Positions 1 through 8,801 are shown, counted from the stretch's first letter. The stretch is DNA of 64,000 nt from Marifrigoribacter sp047730175 (GCF_047730175.1 NZ_CP159833.1:186001-250000), one strand, 5' to 3'. Notes: generated by a model not told the origin, from the letters alone. Translations and numbers: made by a program.

Positions 1-54
1 CGTGATACTGTTTTTGAAAAAGGAAAAAATCAAACTAAATCAAGTTTTGGTTAA
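1..54 (+). CDS. C-terminal tail of a gene cut by the window edge
   Basis: An open frame enters the window and stops at a TAA at 52-54, giving 17 residues that end KSSFG. It is followed 18 bases later by a small gene on the same strand, which fits the end of an upstream cistron. Another frame is also open until 59-61, so the reading frame is not certain. No function can be assigned. Confidence 0.3.
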   Translation, partial: RDTVFEKGKNQTKSSFG

Positions 55-72
55 TTTGTAGATCATAAACAG

Positions 73-237
73 ATGAACACCTATGAATATGCTGCTTTTC
101 AGAAAAAAGTGTTTAAAGAAAAAAAGAGGCAAAAGAAAAGAACCAAAATATTGATTCTTATTTCTATTATCTTAGCTATTAGCATATTAATAACCTTGCC
201 CTATATTATTGAATTTGGGTTTGATACGAGTTATTAA
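73..237 (+). CDS. small single-pass membrane protein, 54 aa
   Basis: ATG at 73 and TAA at 235-237 give a 54-residue protein. The N-terminal half is very basic (a KKVFKEKKRQKKRTK stretch), followed by one hydrophobic segment (about residues 29-46) and a short polar tail. This is a classic small type II (N-in) membrane protein. It sits close behind a preceding plus-strand gene and ends 23 bases before the convergent GlmU-like gene, so it is probably the last cistron of a plus-strand operon. The family is not recognised. Composition and the clean membrane topology favour a real gene. Confidence 0.55.
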   Translation: MNTYEYAAFQKKVFKEKKRQKKRTKILILISIILAISILITLPYIIEFGFDTSY

Positions 238-259
238 GAGGTAACATTCTCAATTGAAA

Positions 260-1435
260 CTAACTACGTCTCCATTGAGAAGTTTCTTCAAAAACATGTT
301 CTAATATTTTTGCTTCTTCTTCAGTAAACTCTATATCACGTCTAGACATTACAACTTTTGCAACTTCAAATGCTTTTTTAGTTAAGTAGGTGGTCATTCC
401 TGCACTTCCACCCCAACTAAAGCTTGGTACAAAATTTCTTGGAAATCCACTTCCGAAGATATTTGCACTCACCCCCACTACAGTACCTGTATTAAACATA
501 GTATTGATACCACATTTACTGTGGTCACCCATCATAAGACCACAAAACTGTAGACCAGTTCTTGCAAATCCTTCAGTTTCATAATCCCAAAGGCGAACTT
601 CAGCATAATTATTCTTTAAATTTGAGTTGTTGGTATCTGCACCTAAATTACACCATTCTCCAATAACAGAATTTCCTAGAAATCCGTCGTGACCTTTATT
701 ACTATACCCAAAAATCACTGAATTATTTACCTCTCCTCCTACTTTACTATGCGGCCCAATGGTGGTGGGTCCATAAATTTTTGCGTTCATCTTTAAAGTT
801 GCATGTTCGCATAATGCAAAAGGGCCTCTAACCATAGAACCTTCCATGATTTCGGAGTTTTTTCCTATATAAATTGGTCCATTTGTAGCATTAAGAGAAC
901 ATAATGGCAATAGTGCGCCTTCTTCAATGAAAATATTTTTTTCATTGAAAGCAACAGCATTTTTAGGAATAGGCTGTGTTGTTCTTCCTTCCGTAATTAA
1001 ATCGAAATCTTTTTGTATTGCCTCACCGTTTAGTTTATAAATATCCCACGTATGTTCTATCCGAAGTATGTCATCAAAAGTATATTGTATTACTTCAAAC
1101 GTATCAAAATCTACTTCTTGGTCTTCATTTGCAAAAAAAGCTAAGGGTTCATCTTTATAAAAAACAGCTTGATTTTCAGTAAGGCCTTTAACAAGGCTAA
1201 CTAAATTAGAAGAAGGAATAAAAGAGGCATTTATTAAAATGTTTTGTTCCATCTCTACCATAGGATATTTATCAGATAAATAATCTTCTGTAATGGTAGT
1301 TGTGGTAGAACCTAGATAATGTTCCCATTTTTCTCTAAGCGTTAAAATTCCAACACGAATATCGGCTACAGGTCGTGTAAAGGTAAATGGTAGTAATTGA
1401 TTGCGCACAGTTCCATCAAAAAGAATGTAATTCAT
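260..1435 (-). CDS. GlmU-like sugar-1-phosphate nucleotidyltransferase/acyltransferase
   Basis: 391 aa. The N-terminus (MNYILFDG, then PFTFTRPVADIR around residues 16-27) is that of the alternative GlmU family of Bacteroidota, annotated as UDP-N-acetylglucosamine diphosphorylase / glucosamine-1-phosphate N-acetyltransferase. The C-terminal half is a left-handed beta-helix of hexapeptide repeats (about residues 165-340; for example VAFNEKNIFIEEGALL, IYGPTTIGPHSKVGGEV). The likely role is UDP-sugar synthesis for cell-envelope precursors in the cytoplasm. The N-terminal domain lacks the usual GxGTRM loop of classical GlmU, so the true substrate is inferred from family membership. It lies downstream of rpmE2 on the same strand but is separated from it by a strong terminator. 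Confidence 0.85.
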   Translation of the reverse strand: MNYILFDGTVRNQLLPFTFTRPVADIRVGILTLREKWEHYLGSTTTTITEDYLSDKYPMVEMEQNILINASFIPSSNLVSLVKGLTENQAVFYKDEPLAFFANEDQEVDFDTFEVIQYTFDDILRIEHTWDIYKLNGEAIQKDFDLITEGRTTQPIPKNAVAFNEKNIFIEEGALLPLCSLNATNGPIYIGKNSEIMEGSMVRGPFALCEHATLKMNAKIYGPTTIGPHSKVGGEVNNSVIFGYSNKGHDGFLGNSVIGEWCNLGADTNNSNLKNNYAEVRLWDYETEGFARTGLQFCGLMMGDHSKCGINTMFNTGTVVGVSANIFGSGFPRNFVPSFSWGGSAGMTTYLTKKAFEVAKVVMSRRDIEFTEEEAKILEHVFEETSQWRRS

Positions 1436-1470
1436 ATTTCAATATTCAGGATTCAAAATTCAAAGCTAAA

Positions 1471-1499
1471 CAAAAAAGCCTTCGATTTCTCGAAGGCTT
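1471..1499 (-). terminator. intrinsic terminator of rpmE2
   Basis: Read on the minus strand, a perfect 10-bp stem (AAGCCTTCGA / TCGAAGGCTT) with a 4-base loop is followed by a run of T. It lies 23 bases past the rpmE2 stop codon and before the GlmU-like gene, so the two genes should be separate transcripts. Confidence 0.85.
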
Positions 1500-1521
1500 G
1501 TAAAATATATGTAAAGAAATA

Positions 1522-1773
1522 TTATTTCTTAAATTTTGCATATTTAGTTTTAAACTTATCTATACGACCTGCAGTGTCAATAAGTTTCTTCTTACCGGTA
1601 TAAAAAGGATGAGAAGTTCTAGAAATCTCTAACTTTACTAATGGATACTCAGTTCCATCAACTTCTAGCGTTTCTTTTGTGTTTGCTGTAGACTTAGTTA
1701 AAAACACTTCTTCATTAGACATGTCTTTAAATGCTACTAATCTATAATTTTCTGGATGAATACCTTTTCTCAT
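1522..1773 (-). CDS. rpmE2: 50S ribosomal protein L31, type B
   Basis: 83 aa when started at the ATG at 1771-1773. The family begins MRKGIHPENYR, which matches this internal methionine; the open frame runs 10 codons further upstream, but that stretch covers a hairpin and is not conserved L31 sequence. The LEISRTSHPFYTGKKK motif (about residues 51-66) is diagnostic of L31. There is no CxxC zinc motif, so this is the zinc-independent type B form. A promoter and a hairpin leader lie upstream, and a terminator follows directly. Confidence 0.95.
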   Translation of the reverse strand: MRKGIHPENYRLVAFKDMSNEEVFLTKSTANTKETLEVDGTEYPLVKLEISRTSHPFYTGKKKLIDTAGRIDKFKTKYAKFKK

Positions 1774-1780
1774 AACTATT

Positions 1781-1796
1781 TTCCGTAAAAACGGAA
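1781..1796 (-). promoter_or_regulatory. stem-loop in the rpmE2 leader
   Basis: A perfect 6-bp inverted repeat (TTCCGT-AAAA-ACGGAA) ends 7 bases before the rpmE2 start codon. In a phylum without Shine-Dalgarno sequences, a hairpin this close to the start could control ribosome access. L31 genes in other phyla are known to carry autoregulatory leaders, but no consensus is matched here. Confidence 0.35.
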
Positions 1797-1853
1797 ATCT
1801 CATTAATTAATACTTAATTTTTCTTTCTCCTAACCTTTCAGGATTTCAGTTTG

Positions 1854-1883
1854 CAAATTTAAGAATTTTATATATATCTGCAA
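1854..1883 (-). promoter_or_regulatory. promoter of rpmE2
   Basis: On the minus strand, TTG (1883-1881), a 19-base spacer and TAAATTTG (1861-1854) match the Bacteroidota sigma-A pattern TTG-N19-TAnnTTTG. The start point would be near 1847, giving a leader of about 75 nt that contains the hairpin at 1781-1796. The rest of the 1774-2091 gap shows nothing further apart from the DUF4199 promoter. Confidence 0.55.
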
Positions 1884-2048
1884 TGCTTTTAATAATTTTT
1901 TTATAAGAAAAAACAAAGTCATTTCTTTAAACATCTAAAATCATTAAATAATATCACAAAGATAGTACCTATAGGTGTTAGATACAGCTGTAAAAGTACT
2001 TTTATTAATCCAAACCGTATTTAATAACATAATCACGTAACATTTTAT

Positions 2049-2056
2049 TACTTTTG
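2049..2056 (+). promoter_or_regulatory. -7 element of the DUF4199-GT2 operon promoter
   Basis: TACTTTTG fits TAnnTTTG exactly and lies 35 bases before the ATG at 2092. No clear TTG is present at the expected -33 distance, so the call rests on the -7 box alone. Confidence 0.45.
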
Positions 2057-2091
2057 TTTACTAACAAACCGAACCAAAAAAACACATTCCA

Positions 2092-2634
2092 ATGGAAACT
2101 CAAAAAGTATCAATTAAAAAAATAGCTACTAATCATGGTGTCCTCTTAGGAGGTATACTAGCAGTATTAACTACCCTAATGTATGTAATTGACCTTGAAT
2201 TAATGACTCAATGGTGGGTAGGTATTATCACATTTTTATTAGCAATAACTGTAGGGATTGTCTCTGTAGCAAAATCTAAAGGAAGTTTAAATGGATTTAT
2301 CTCTTTTAAGGAAGCCTTTACTTCTTACTTTATAACTATAGCAGTTGGCTTAATAATAAGTGTCTTAATTAGCATTGTAATTTTTAATTTAGTAGATCCT
2401 GAAGCAGCTGAATTCCTAAAAGAAAGAATTATGGAGGTTAGTAGAAATATGATGGAAAAATTTGGCGCTCCAGAATCTGAAATTGAAAAAGCTTTAGTTG
2501 CGATGCAGGAAGAAGACAGTTTTGGTGTTATCGCTCAATTAAAATCGTATGTTTTTCAACTAGCATTTTATTCAGTATTTGGTCTATTAGTTGCCCTTAT
2601 TTTAAAAAGAAATGACCCTAACGCAATTGAATAA
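2092..2634 (+). CDS. DUF4199 family membrane protein
   Basis: 180 aa. There are four hydrophobic segments (about residues 16-34, 40-58, 77-101 and 153-172) with a charged amphipathic stretch between the third and fourth (about residues 104-145, rich in Glu and Met). This arrangement is that of the DUF4199 family, which is common in Bacteroidota and has no established function. The next gene, a membrane-bound glycosyltransferase, starts 3 bases after the stop, so the two are translated from one message. Membership of an envelope-glycan pathway is inferred from that coupling only. Confidence 0.85.
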   Translation: METQKVSIKKIATNHGVLLGGILAVLTTLMYVIDLELMTQWWVGIITFLLAITVGIVSVAKSKGSLNGFISFKEAFTSYFITIAVGLIISVLISIVIFNLVDPEAAEFLKERIMEVSRNMMEKFGAPESEIEKALVAMQEEDSFGVIAQLKSYVFQLAFYSVFGLLVALILKRNDPNAIE

Positions 2635-2637
2635 TTA

Positions 2638-3585
2638 ATGAATATTTCTATCGTTATTCCACTTCTTAACGAAGAAGAATCTATCACTGAATTATACCAT
2701 TGGATTGCTAAAGTTATGCAGTCCAATGGTTATTCATATGAGATTATATTTATTGACGATGGAAGTACAGATTCCTCTTGGAGTATTATTGAAGATATTG
2801 CACTAAAAGACAAACAGGTAAAAGGAATTCAATTCGCACAAAATTTTGGAAAATCTCAAGCCTTACACGCTGGTTTTGCAGCTGCTAAAGGTGACGTAGT
2901 GATAACCATGGATGCAGATTTACAAGACAACCCTGAAGAAATACCCGATCTTTATACTATGATTATAAATGAAGGGTATCACTTAGTTTCTGGTTGGAAG
3001 AAAAAAAGATACGATTCAAAAATTGCAAAAAACTTACCTTCAAAGCTCTTTAATTTTGCTGCAAGAAAAACGTCTGGATTGAAGCTACATGATTTCAATT
3101 GTGGCTTGAAAGCCTACCATAAAGATGTGATAAAAAACATTGAAGTAACTGGTGAAATGCACAGATACATTCCTGTATTAGCAAAAAATGCCGGATTTTC
3201 AAAAATTGGAGAAAAAGTAGTATTGCATCAAGCCCGGAAATATGGTGAAACAAAATTTGGAATGGAACGATTTACAAGAGGTTTTTTAGATTTAATAACG
3301 ATTTCATTTCTTTCTCGCTTCGGAAAAAGACCCATGCACTTTTTTGGTACCTGGGGGGCAATACTATTAATGGTTGGATTTTGCTTTTCCCTATATTTAG
3401 GAATTGACAAACTATTTATCAATCCTACAGGAAGACTTATTACTGAAAGACCACAATTTTATATTGCCTTAACTTCTATGATTCTTGGAACACAGTTTTT
3501 TGTTGCTGGTTTTTTAGGAGAACTTATCTTAAAAAGTAAAAAAGAAACAAAAAACTACACTATTAAAGAACAGCAAAATATATAA
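2638..3585 (+). CDS. family 2 glycosyltransferase, DPM1/GtrB type with C-terminal membrane anchor
   Basis: 315 aa. The N-terminal GT-A fold shows IVIPLLNEEE (residues 5-14), IDDGSTD (39-45) and the metal-binding DADLQD (from residue 92). The CGLKAYHKDV motif is typical of the polyprenyl-phosphate sugar transferases (dolichyl-phosphate mannose synthase, ArnC, GtrB). Two transmembrane segments follow near residues 237-258 and 279-299. It probably moves a sugar from a nucleotide donor to undecaprenyl phosphate at the inner face of the cytoplasmic membrane. It is co-transcribed with the DUF4199 gene. The sugar identity cannot be read from the sequence. Confidence 0.9.
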   Translation: MNISIVIPLLNEEESITELYHWIAKVMQSNGYSYEIIFIDDGSTDSSWSIIEDIALKDKQVKGIQFAQNFGKSQALHAGFAAAKGDVVITMDADLQDNPEEIPDLYTMIINEGYHLVSGWKKKRYDSKIAKNLPSKLFNFAARKTSGLKLHDFNCGLKAYHKDVIKNIEVTGEMHRYIPVLAKNAGFSKIGEKVVLHQARKYGETKFGMERFTRGFLDLITISFLSRFGKRPMHFFGTWGAILLMVGFCFSLYLGIDKLFINPTGRLITERPQFYIALTSMILGTQFFVAGFLGELILKSKKETKNYTIKEQQNI

Positions 3586-3603
3586 GTTATACCTTATTAT
3601 CAT

Positions 3604-3611
3604 TATTTTTG
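3604..3611 (+). promoter_or_regulatory. -7 element upstream of the sugar mutase operon
   Basis: TATTTTTG matches TAnnTTTG and lies 17 bases before the ATG at 3629, implying a very short leader. The -33 region is weak. Confidence 0.4.
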
Positions 3612-3628
3612 CAAACTAATATTTCAGA

Positions 3629-5350
3629 ATGATTTACGTAGACCCAAAAATTTTAGAGCGAGTTAATACATGGCTCACTCCATTTTTTGATGAAAATACC
3701 CAGCAAAAAATAAAAGACCTTATCGCACTAGAACCTAAGGTCTTAGAAGATAGTTTTTATAAAAATTTAGAATTTGGAACTGGAGGTATGCGTGGTATCA
3801 TGGGTGTTGGTGACAATCGTATTAATAAATATACGCTTGGAAAAAATACACAGGGACTTTCTAATTATTTAAAAAAACAGTTTCCAAATCAAGTTATTAA
3901 AGTTGCAATTGCATATGATTGCCGTCATAATAGTAAAAAATTATCCAAATTAGTTGCCGATGTCTTTTCTGGAAATGGTATTCAAGTCTATTTGTTTTCA
4001 GATTTAAGACCTACACCAGAACTTTCTTTTGCAGTAAAACATTTAGATTGTCAATGTGGAATTGTATTAACGGCATCTCATAACCCACCCGAATATAATG
4101 GCTATAAAGTATATTGGGAAGATGGTGGTCAATTAGTACCGCCGCAGGATGGTGAAATTATTTCAGAAATAAATAGCTTAGAATATACTGAGGTGAATTT
4201 TGAAGCTAATGAATCACTTATCTCCTATATTGATACTGAGGTAGATGAAGCATTTGCAAAAGCTTCTATAGAAAATGGAACTTTTAATACTCCACAGGAA
4301 GAAAAAGATCAATTAAAAATAGTTTTTACTTCATTGCATGGTACTTCTATTACCATGATTCCGAAAGTGCTTCAAGAAGCGGGCTATAAAAATGTAACCA
4401 TTGTTGAAGAACAAGCCGAACCTAACGGAGATTTTCCAACCGTAGTTTCTCCAAATCCTGAAGAACCTGAAGCATTAAAAATGGCAATCGATTTAGCCAA
4501 AAAAGAAAATGCAGATATTGTTATAGGAACAGATCCAGATTGTGATCGTTTAGGTATTGCTGTTAAAAATGAAAATGGCGACTTTACCATTATAAATGGC
4601 AATCAAGCTATGGTAATAAAAACATACTTTTTATTACAACAATGGAAAGAAAAAGGAAAACTAAATGGTAATCAGTTTATAGCGTCTACCATTGTCTCGA
4701 CTCCCTTAATTGGTAAAATTGCAAACGCTTTTAATGTCCATTATAAAGAAGGGCTTACAGGTTTTAAATGGATTGCGAAAATGATAAAAGACTTCCCAGA
4801 ACTTGATTTTATTGGTGGTGGAGAAGAAAGTTTTGGGTATTTAATAGGCGATTTTGTAAGAGATAAAGATGCTGTAACCGCTGCTCTACTTGCTTGTGAA
4901 ATTGCTGCTCAGGAAAAAGCAAAAGGTAAAAATCTGCTTCAATATTTAGATGAAATTAGTGAAAATTTAGGTTTTTATAAGGAACATTTAATTTCAATTG
5001 TAAAAAAAGGAAAAGAAGGTGCCGAAGAGATTTCAAACATGATGAAACAATTTAGAGAAAATCCTTTTACTAAAATTGCTGGACACCAAGTTGTTCGAAT
5101 TGAAGACTATTTAACAAGTGTTGCAAGAAATACGCTTACAAACACTTCTGAAACTATTGACATACCTAAATCAAATGTGTTAATATACTTTACAGAAGAT
5201 GGCAGTAAAATAGCAATGAGACCTAGTGGAACCGAACCGAAAATAAAGTTCTATATTAGTGTACATTGTAATGCTGATGAATCTGATACTATAGAAACGT
5301 ATCTTCAAAAGAAATTAGATACAATAATTTCTTTTTTAAATAACAGTTAA
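3629..5350 (+). CDS. phosphoglucomutase/phosphomannomutase (alpha-D-phosphohexomutase)
   Basis: 573 aa, the long PgcA-type form. All four family signatures are present: the phosphoserine loop TASHNPPEYNGYK with Ser150; the magnesium-binding loop DPDCDR (from residue 302); the sugar-binding GGGEES (from residue 396); and the phosphate-binding RPSGTEPK near residue 535. The enzyme interconverts hexose 1- and 6-phosphates in the cytoplasm and feeds nucleotide-sugar synthesis. The ABC exporter gene begins 8 bases after its stop, indicating an operon. Whether glucose or mannose is preferred cannot be decided from sequence. Confidence 0.93.
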   Translation: MIYVDPKILERVNTWLTPFFDENTQQKIKDLIALEPKVLEDSFYKNLEFGTGGMRGIMGVGDNRINKYTLGKNTQGLSNYLKKQFPNQVIKVAIAYDCRHNSKKLSKLVADVFSGNGIQVYLFSDLRPTPELSFAVKHLDCQCGIVLTASHNPPEYNGYKVYWEDGGQLVPPQDGEIISEINSLEYTEVNFEANESLISYIDTEVDEAFAKASIENGTFNTPQEEKDQLKIVFTSLHGTSITMIPKVLQEAGYKNVTIVEEQAEPNGDFPTVVSPNPEEPEALKMAIDLAKKENADIVIGTDPDCDRLGIAVKNENGDFTIINGNQAMVIKTYFLLQQWKEKGKLNGNQFIASTIVSTPLIGKIANAFNVHYKEGLTGFKWIAKMIKDFPELDFIGGGEESFGYLIGDFVRDKDAVTAALLACEIAAQEKAKGKNLLQYLDEISENLGFYKEHLISIVKKGKEGAEEISNMMKQFRENPFTKIAGHQVVRIEDYLTSVARNTLTNTSETIDIPKSNVLIYFTEDGSKIAMRPSGTEPKIKFYISVHCNADESDTIETYLQKKLDTIISFLNNS

Positions 5351-5358
5351 CATCATTA

Positions 5359-7185
5359 ATGAATTACTTTAAACAAATAGTACGCTTCGCTATACCCTAT
5401 AAATGGTATGCAATTCTAAATATTATTGCTAATATTTTCTATGCCTTATTTTCTGGACTTTCTTTTATGGTATTAATGCCATTATTAAAAGTTTTATTTG
5501 ATAAAGACACCGAGAAAATGTTAGTAGAACCAATCTATAATGGATTTACTGAAGCGGGCACCTATTTTAATGACTATTTAAATTATCACATCAGTCAACT
5601 AGCTGATAATGATGCTTCAAAAGCCTTAACTTTTGTTATTATATTAATTCTTGCGGTGTTCTTTCTAAAAAATATATTTAATTACTTAGCAATGTATTTT
5701 ATTACATTTCTTAGAAATGGTACCTTAAAAGATATTCGTAATGAACTGTACGATAAAACAATTGAGTTACCACTATCTTATTTTTCAGAAAAAAGAAAAG
5801 GAGATATTATGGCTAGATTAGGAACTGATGTATTAGAAATTCAACATTCATTTTTGTCTGTTTTAGAATTGATATTTAGAGAACCTTTAACTATAATTTT
5901 CACCATTTTATTTATGCTTACCATAAGTGTAAAACTTACCATTTTTGTATTCATATTTATTCCAATTTCAGGAGTTATTATCTCTTTAATTGGAAAGAGT
6001 TTAAAAAAGAAGTCTGATAAAGTCCAAAAAGAACAAGGTTATTTTTTATCACTATTAGAAGAATCACTTGGAGGTTTAAAAGTTATTAAAGGCTTTAATA
6101 TGGAAGGCATTTTTAGCGAAAAGTTTCAAGAATCAACAAAACGTTTCTTTCATTACTCAAACTCACTTCTTAACAGAACGAATTTAGCAAAACCAACTAG
6201 TGAATTTTTAGGAATAGGTGTAATTGGAGTTCTATTATGGTTTGGAGGTAGAATGGTTTTAGTTGAAGGTACCCTTGGAGGAGAACAATTTTTAACATTT
6301 ATGGGACTTGCATATAATATCTTAACCCCAGCAAAAGCGATAAGTAAAGCAAGCTATAGTCTTAAAAAAGGAAATGCAGCTGCTGAACGTGTATTAGAAA
6401 TACTAAATACAGAATCACCTTTAAAGGATCGTCCAAATGCATTATCTAAAAATGATTTTGATTCATCTTTAGTTTTAAACAATATCTCTTTTAAATATGA
6501 AGACACTTTAGTACTTAAGAGTTTTACTATAAATATAGAAAAGGGTAAAACTGTTGCATTTGTTGGTCAATCTGGTAGTGGTAAATCGACTATTGCTAAT
6601 CTGGTAACTAGATTTTATGATGTTAATGAAGGACAAATCACTATTGATGGACAAGACATTAGAGATTTAAAAAAACATTCTCTTAGGAATTTAATAGGTT
6701 TAGTGACTCAAGATTCCATTTTGTTTCATGACACAATAAAAAATAATATTCTAAATGGTAAACCCGATGCTAGTGATGAAGAAGTTATAGAGGCACTTAA
6801 AATTGCTAATGCTTGGGAGTTTGTTAAAGATCTTAAGGGAAACATAGAATTCATTATTGGTGATTCAGGTTCTAAATTATCTGGGGGACAAAAACAACGC
6901 TTAAGCATTGCAAGAGCAGTACTTAAAAATCCACCTATCATGATACTAGATGAAGCTACTTCAGCTTTAGATACAGAAAGTGAGCGTATTGTTCAAAACG
7001 CTTTAGAAAACATGATGAAAAATAGAACCTCTATCGTTATTGCACATCGATTATCTACCATACAGAATGCAGATAACATTGTAGTTTTATCTAAGGGTGA
7101 AATTGTTGAACAAGGCAAGCACCATGAATTATTAGATTTAAAAGGAGTCTATTTTAACTTGGTGAAGATGCAATCTTTAGATTAA
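5359..7185 (+). CDS. MsbA-like ABC exporter, fused membrane and ATPase domains
   Basis: 608 aa half-transporter. A six-helix membrane domain (about residues 15-335) is followed by a nucleotide-binding domain: Walker A GQSGSGKST (from residue 403), Q-loop in TQDSILF, signature LSGGQ (from residue 507), Walker B MILDEATSALD and the H-loop in IAHRLS. The order and length match MsbA and related lipid or multidrug exporters, which act as homodimers in the inner membrane. It sits at the end of an operon with a sugar mutase, compatible with export of an envelope lipid. A strong terminator follows at 7233. Confidence 0.92.
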   Translation: MNYFKQIVRFAIPYKWYAILNIIANIFYALFSGLSFMVLMPLLKVLFDKDTEKMLVEPIYNGFTEAGTYFNDYLNYHISQLADNDASKALTFVIILILAVFFLKNIFNYLAMYFITFLRNGTLKDIRNELYDKTIELPLSYFSEKRKGDIMARLGTDVLEIQHSFLSVLELIFREPLTIIFTILFMLTISVKLTIFVFIFIPISGVIISLIGKSLKKKSDKVQKEQGYFLSLLEESLGGLKVIKGFNMEGIFSEKFQESTKRFFHYSNSLLNRTNLAKPTSEFLGIGVIGVLLWFGGRMVLVEGTLGGEQFLTFMGLAYNILTPAKAISKASYSLKKGNAAAERVLEILNTESPLKDRPNALSKNDFDSSLVLNNISFKYEDTLVLKSFTINIEKGKTVAFVGQSGSGKSTIANLVTRFYDVNEGQITIDGQDIRDLKKHSLRNLIGLVTQDSILFHDTIKNNILNGKPDASDEEVIEALKIANAWEFVKDLKGNIEFIIGDSGSKLSGGQKQRLSIARAVLKNPPIMILDEATSALDTESERIVQNALENMMKNRTSIVIAHRLSTIQNADNIVVLSKGEIVEQGKHHELLDLKGVYFNLVKMQSLD

Positions 7186-7232
7186 GTATAAAGGCTTTTC
7201 AGTATAATTAAATCATTTCAGTTTATTGTATA

Positions 7233-7264
7233 AAAAAAGAGCAGTTGGGATTCCGCTCTTTTTT
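7233..7264 (+). terminator. intrinsic terminator of the sugar mutase-ABC operon
   Basis: A 10-bp stem (AAAAAAGAGC / GCTCTTTTTT) encloses a 12-base loop and ends in T residues, 47 bases after the ABC gene stop. Confidence 0.8.
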
Positions 7265-7464
7265 AATCTTTTCAACCATTATATTTGGGGCTCATAACGG
7301 TTGATACATAATTTTAACAACAGTCCAAATATATATTATTTTAAGCTATCTACCAAATAAAAAGTGCTTTTCATCCATTATTTTTGCATTTTATCGATTA
7401 TAGTGATCATAAATTTATATATATCAGTCTATTTAAGGTAACAATAAATTAAAAATTATGTTAT

Positions 7465-7498
7465 AAAAAAAACGGGCTAGTCCCCAGACTGCCCGTTT
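7465..7498 (-). terminator. orphan minus-strand terminator, possible end of a small RNA
   Basis: A perfect 8-bp stem (AAACGGGC / GCCCGTTT) continues past one unpaired base into a second 4-bp stem (AGTC / GACT) with a CCCA loop. On the minus strand the hairpin is followed by eight T residues. On the plus strand it is followed by GG, so it works in one direction only. The DNA between here and the sigma gene (7499-7715) has no minus-strand gene to terminate. Confidence 0.6.
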
Positions 7499-7715
7499 GG
7501 TAAGACTTCAAATGCAGTTGAGACTGAAATGAAAATCTTATTTCCTTTAATTTTTCATAAATATAAGTAATATTTTTCCTACAATCAGTATATTTCAACT
7601 TTTTATCCTTAATTAATGTGTTTTATCGATAATACGTAGTCTTATTTAAAATAATTTTAAAACGTATTAAACCTTCTTAAAAGATTTAAGTCATATATTT
7701 AAACAAATCAATTAC

Positions 7716-8267
7716 GTGATTGAAGAAAAGTTATTAGTATCTAATTTACAATCAGATATAGAAAAGGAAAATACCTTTAGAATTCTTGTAAAAGAATATA
7801 AAGAACGATTGTATTGGCATATCCGAAAGATTGTATTAAATCATGATGATACTGATGACATTTTACAAAACACATTTATAAAGGTTTTTAGAAATATTGA
7901 TAAATTTAAGGGAGACAGCAAATTATATACCTGGATGTATAGAATTGCAACAAATGAGTCTATTACCTTTTTAAATAAAAAAGCAAAGATTAATAGTGTA
8001 ACTATAGAAGAAGTTCAGGAAAATGCAATCAAAAATTTAGAAAGTGATGTTTATTTTGAAGGAGATAAAATTCAAATTCAATTACAAAGAGCAATTGCGA
8101 CACTTCCTCAAAAACAACAATTGATTTTTAATATGAAATATTTTGAAAATCATACCTACGAACAACTTTCAGAAATTTTGGAAACATCTGTAGGCGGTTT
8201 AAAGAGCAGTTATCATATCGCAGTAAAAAAAATTACAACCTATTTAAAATCTAATGAAGTTTTATAA
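7716..8267 (+). CDS. ECF-type RNA polymerase sigma factor
   Basis: 183 aa, started at GTG 7716 because no ATG in the frame precedes region 2. Region 2 spans about residues 22-92 (DDTDDILQNTFIKVF and the core-binding/-10 helix SKLYTWMYRIATNES). Region 4 spans about residues 125-176 (LPQKQQLIFNMKYFENHTYEQ, then the recognition helix). Its stop overlaps the next gene's ATG by one base. The trio with a membrane protein and a periplasmic CpxP-like protein resembles envelope-stress sigma cassettes, so cognate regulation by the following gene is likely. Confidence 0.92.
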   Translation: MIEEKLLVSNLQSDIEKENTFRILVKEYKERLYWHIRKIVLNHDDTDDILQNTFIKVFRNIDKFKGDSKLYTWMYRIATNESITFLNKKAKINSVTIEEVQENAIKNLESDVYFEGDKIQIQLQRAIATLPQKQQLIFNMKYFENHTYEQLSEILETSVGGLKSSYHIAVKKITTYLKSNEVL

Positions 8268-8764
8268 TGAAAAAAAATAAAAAAACAACTGGTCTTAATA
8301 CTCCTCAAAATTATTTTGAAGATTTTGAAGAACGCTTGTTTTTAAAAATAAGTGAGGATATTATTCCGAAAGAATCTGGTTTTAAAGTTCCTGACAATTA
8401 TTTTGATCAACTTGAAAATACGATTCTTAACAAAGTAAATGAAAAAGAAATTATCCATAAGTCAAAGGTGATTTCACTTTTTTCTAAAAAGACATTACTC
8501 TATGCTGCTTCAATCGCAGCTTGTGCAACGATTGTATTATCATTATTTAATCTAGATAATACTATCATTGATTTAAATGACATACAATTATCTGTAATAG
8601 AAGAGTTTATTGAAGAGGAAAATATTTCATTCGACACCTATGATTTAACATCATTACTTATAGAAGATGATGATCTAACATTAGAAAATGATTTATTTTC
8701 AGAAGAAACCTTAGAAAAATATTTACTTGAATCTATAGATGATACCAGTTTATTTATAGAATAA
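8267..8764 (+). CDS. putative membrane-bound anti-sigma-like protein
   Basis: 165 aa with one central transmembrane helix (about residues 74-93, YAASIAACATIVLSLF). The cytoplasmic N-terminal part holds two copies of a short motif, PQNYFEDFEERLF (about residues 14-26) and PDNYFDQLENTIL (about 42-54). The C-terminal part is highly acidic and probably periplasmic. It overlaps the sigma gene by one base, the usual anti-sigma position, but no ZAS or other named anti-sigma domain is visible. Function is inferred from position and topology; the duplicated N-terminal motif is a candidate sigma-binding surface. Confidence 0.7.
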   Translation: MKKNKKTTGLNTPQNYFEDFEERLFLKISEDIIPKESGFKVPDNYFDQLENTILNKVNEKEIIHKSKVISLFSKKTLLYAASIAACATIVLSLFNLDNTIIDLNDIQLSVIEEFIEEENISFDTYDLTSLLIEDDDLTLENDLFSEETLEKYLLESIDDTSLFIE

Positions 8765-8801
8765 ATAAAAATGAAATTTTATAATATTAATATATAATCC
8801 A

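Larger units (their letters stand above)
7186..7715. other. 530-base gene-free gap with two terminator hairpins
   Basis: The first hairpin ends the ABC operon. The second (7465-7498) reads as a terminator only on the minus strand, where no gene precedes it. A plus-strand TAnnTTTG box lies at 7379-7386. No reading frame here looks coding. The gap may contain a small RNA gene (see findings). Confidence 0.5.
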
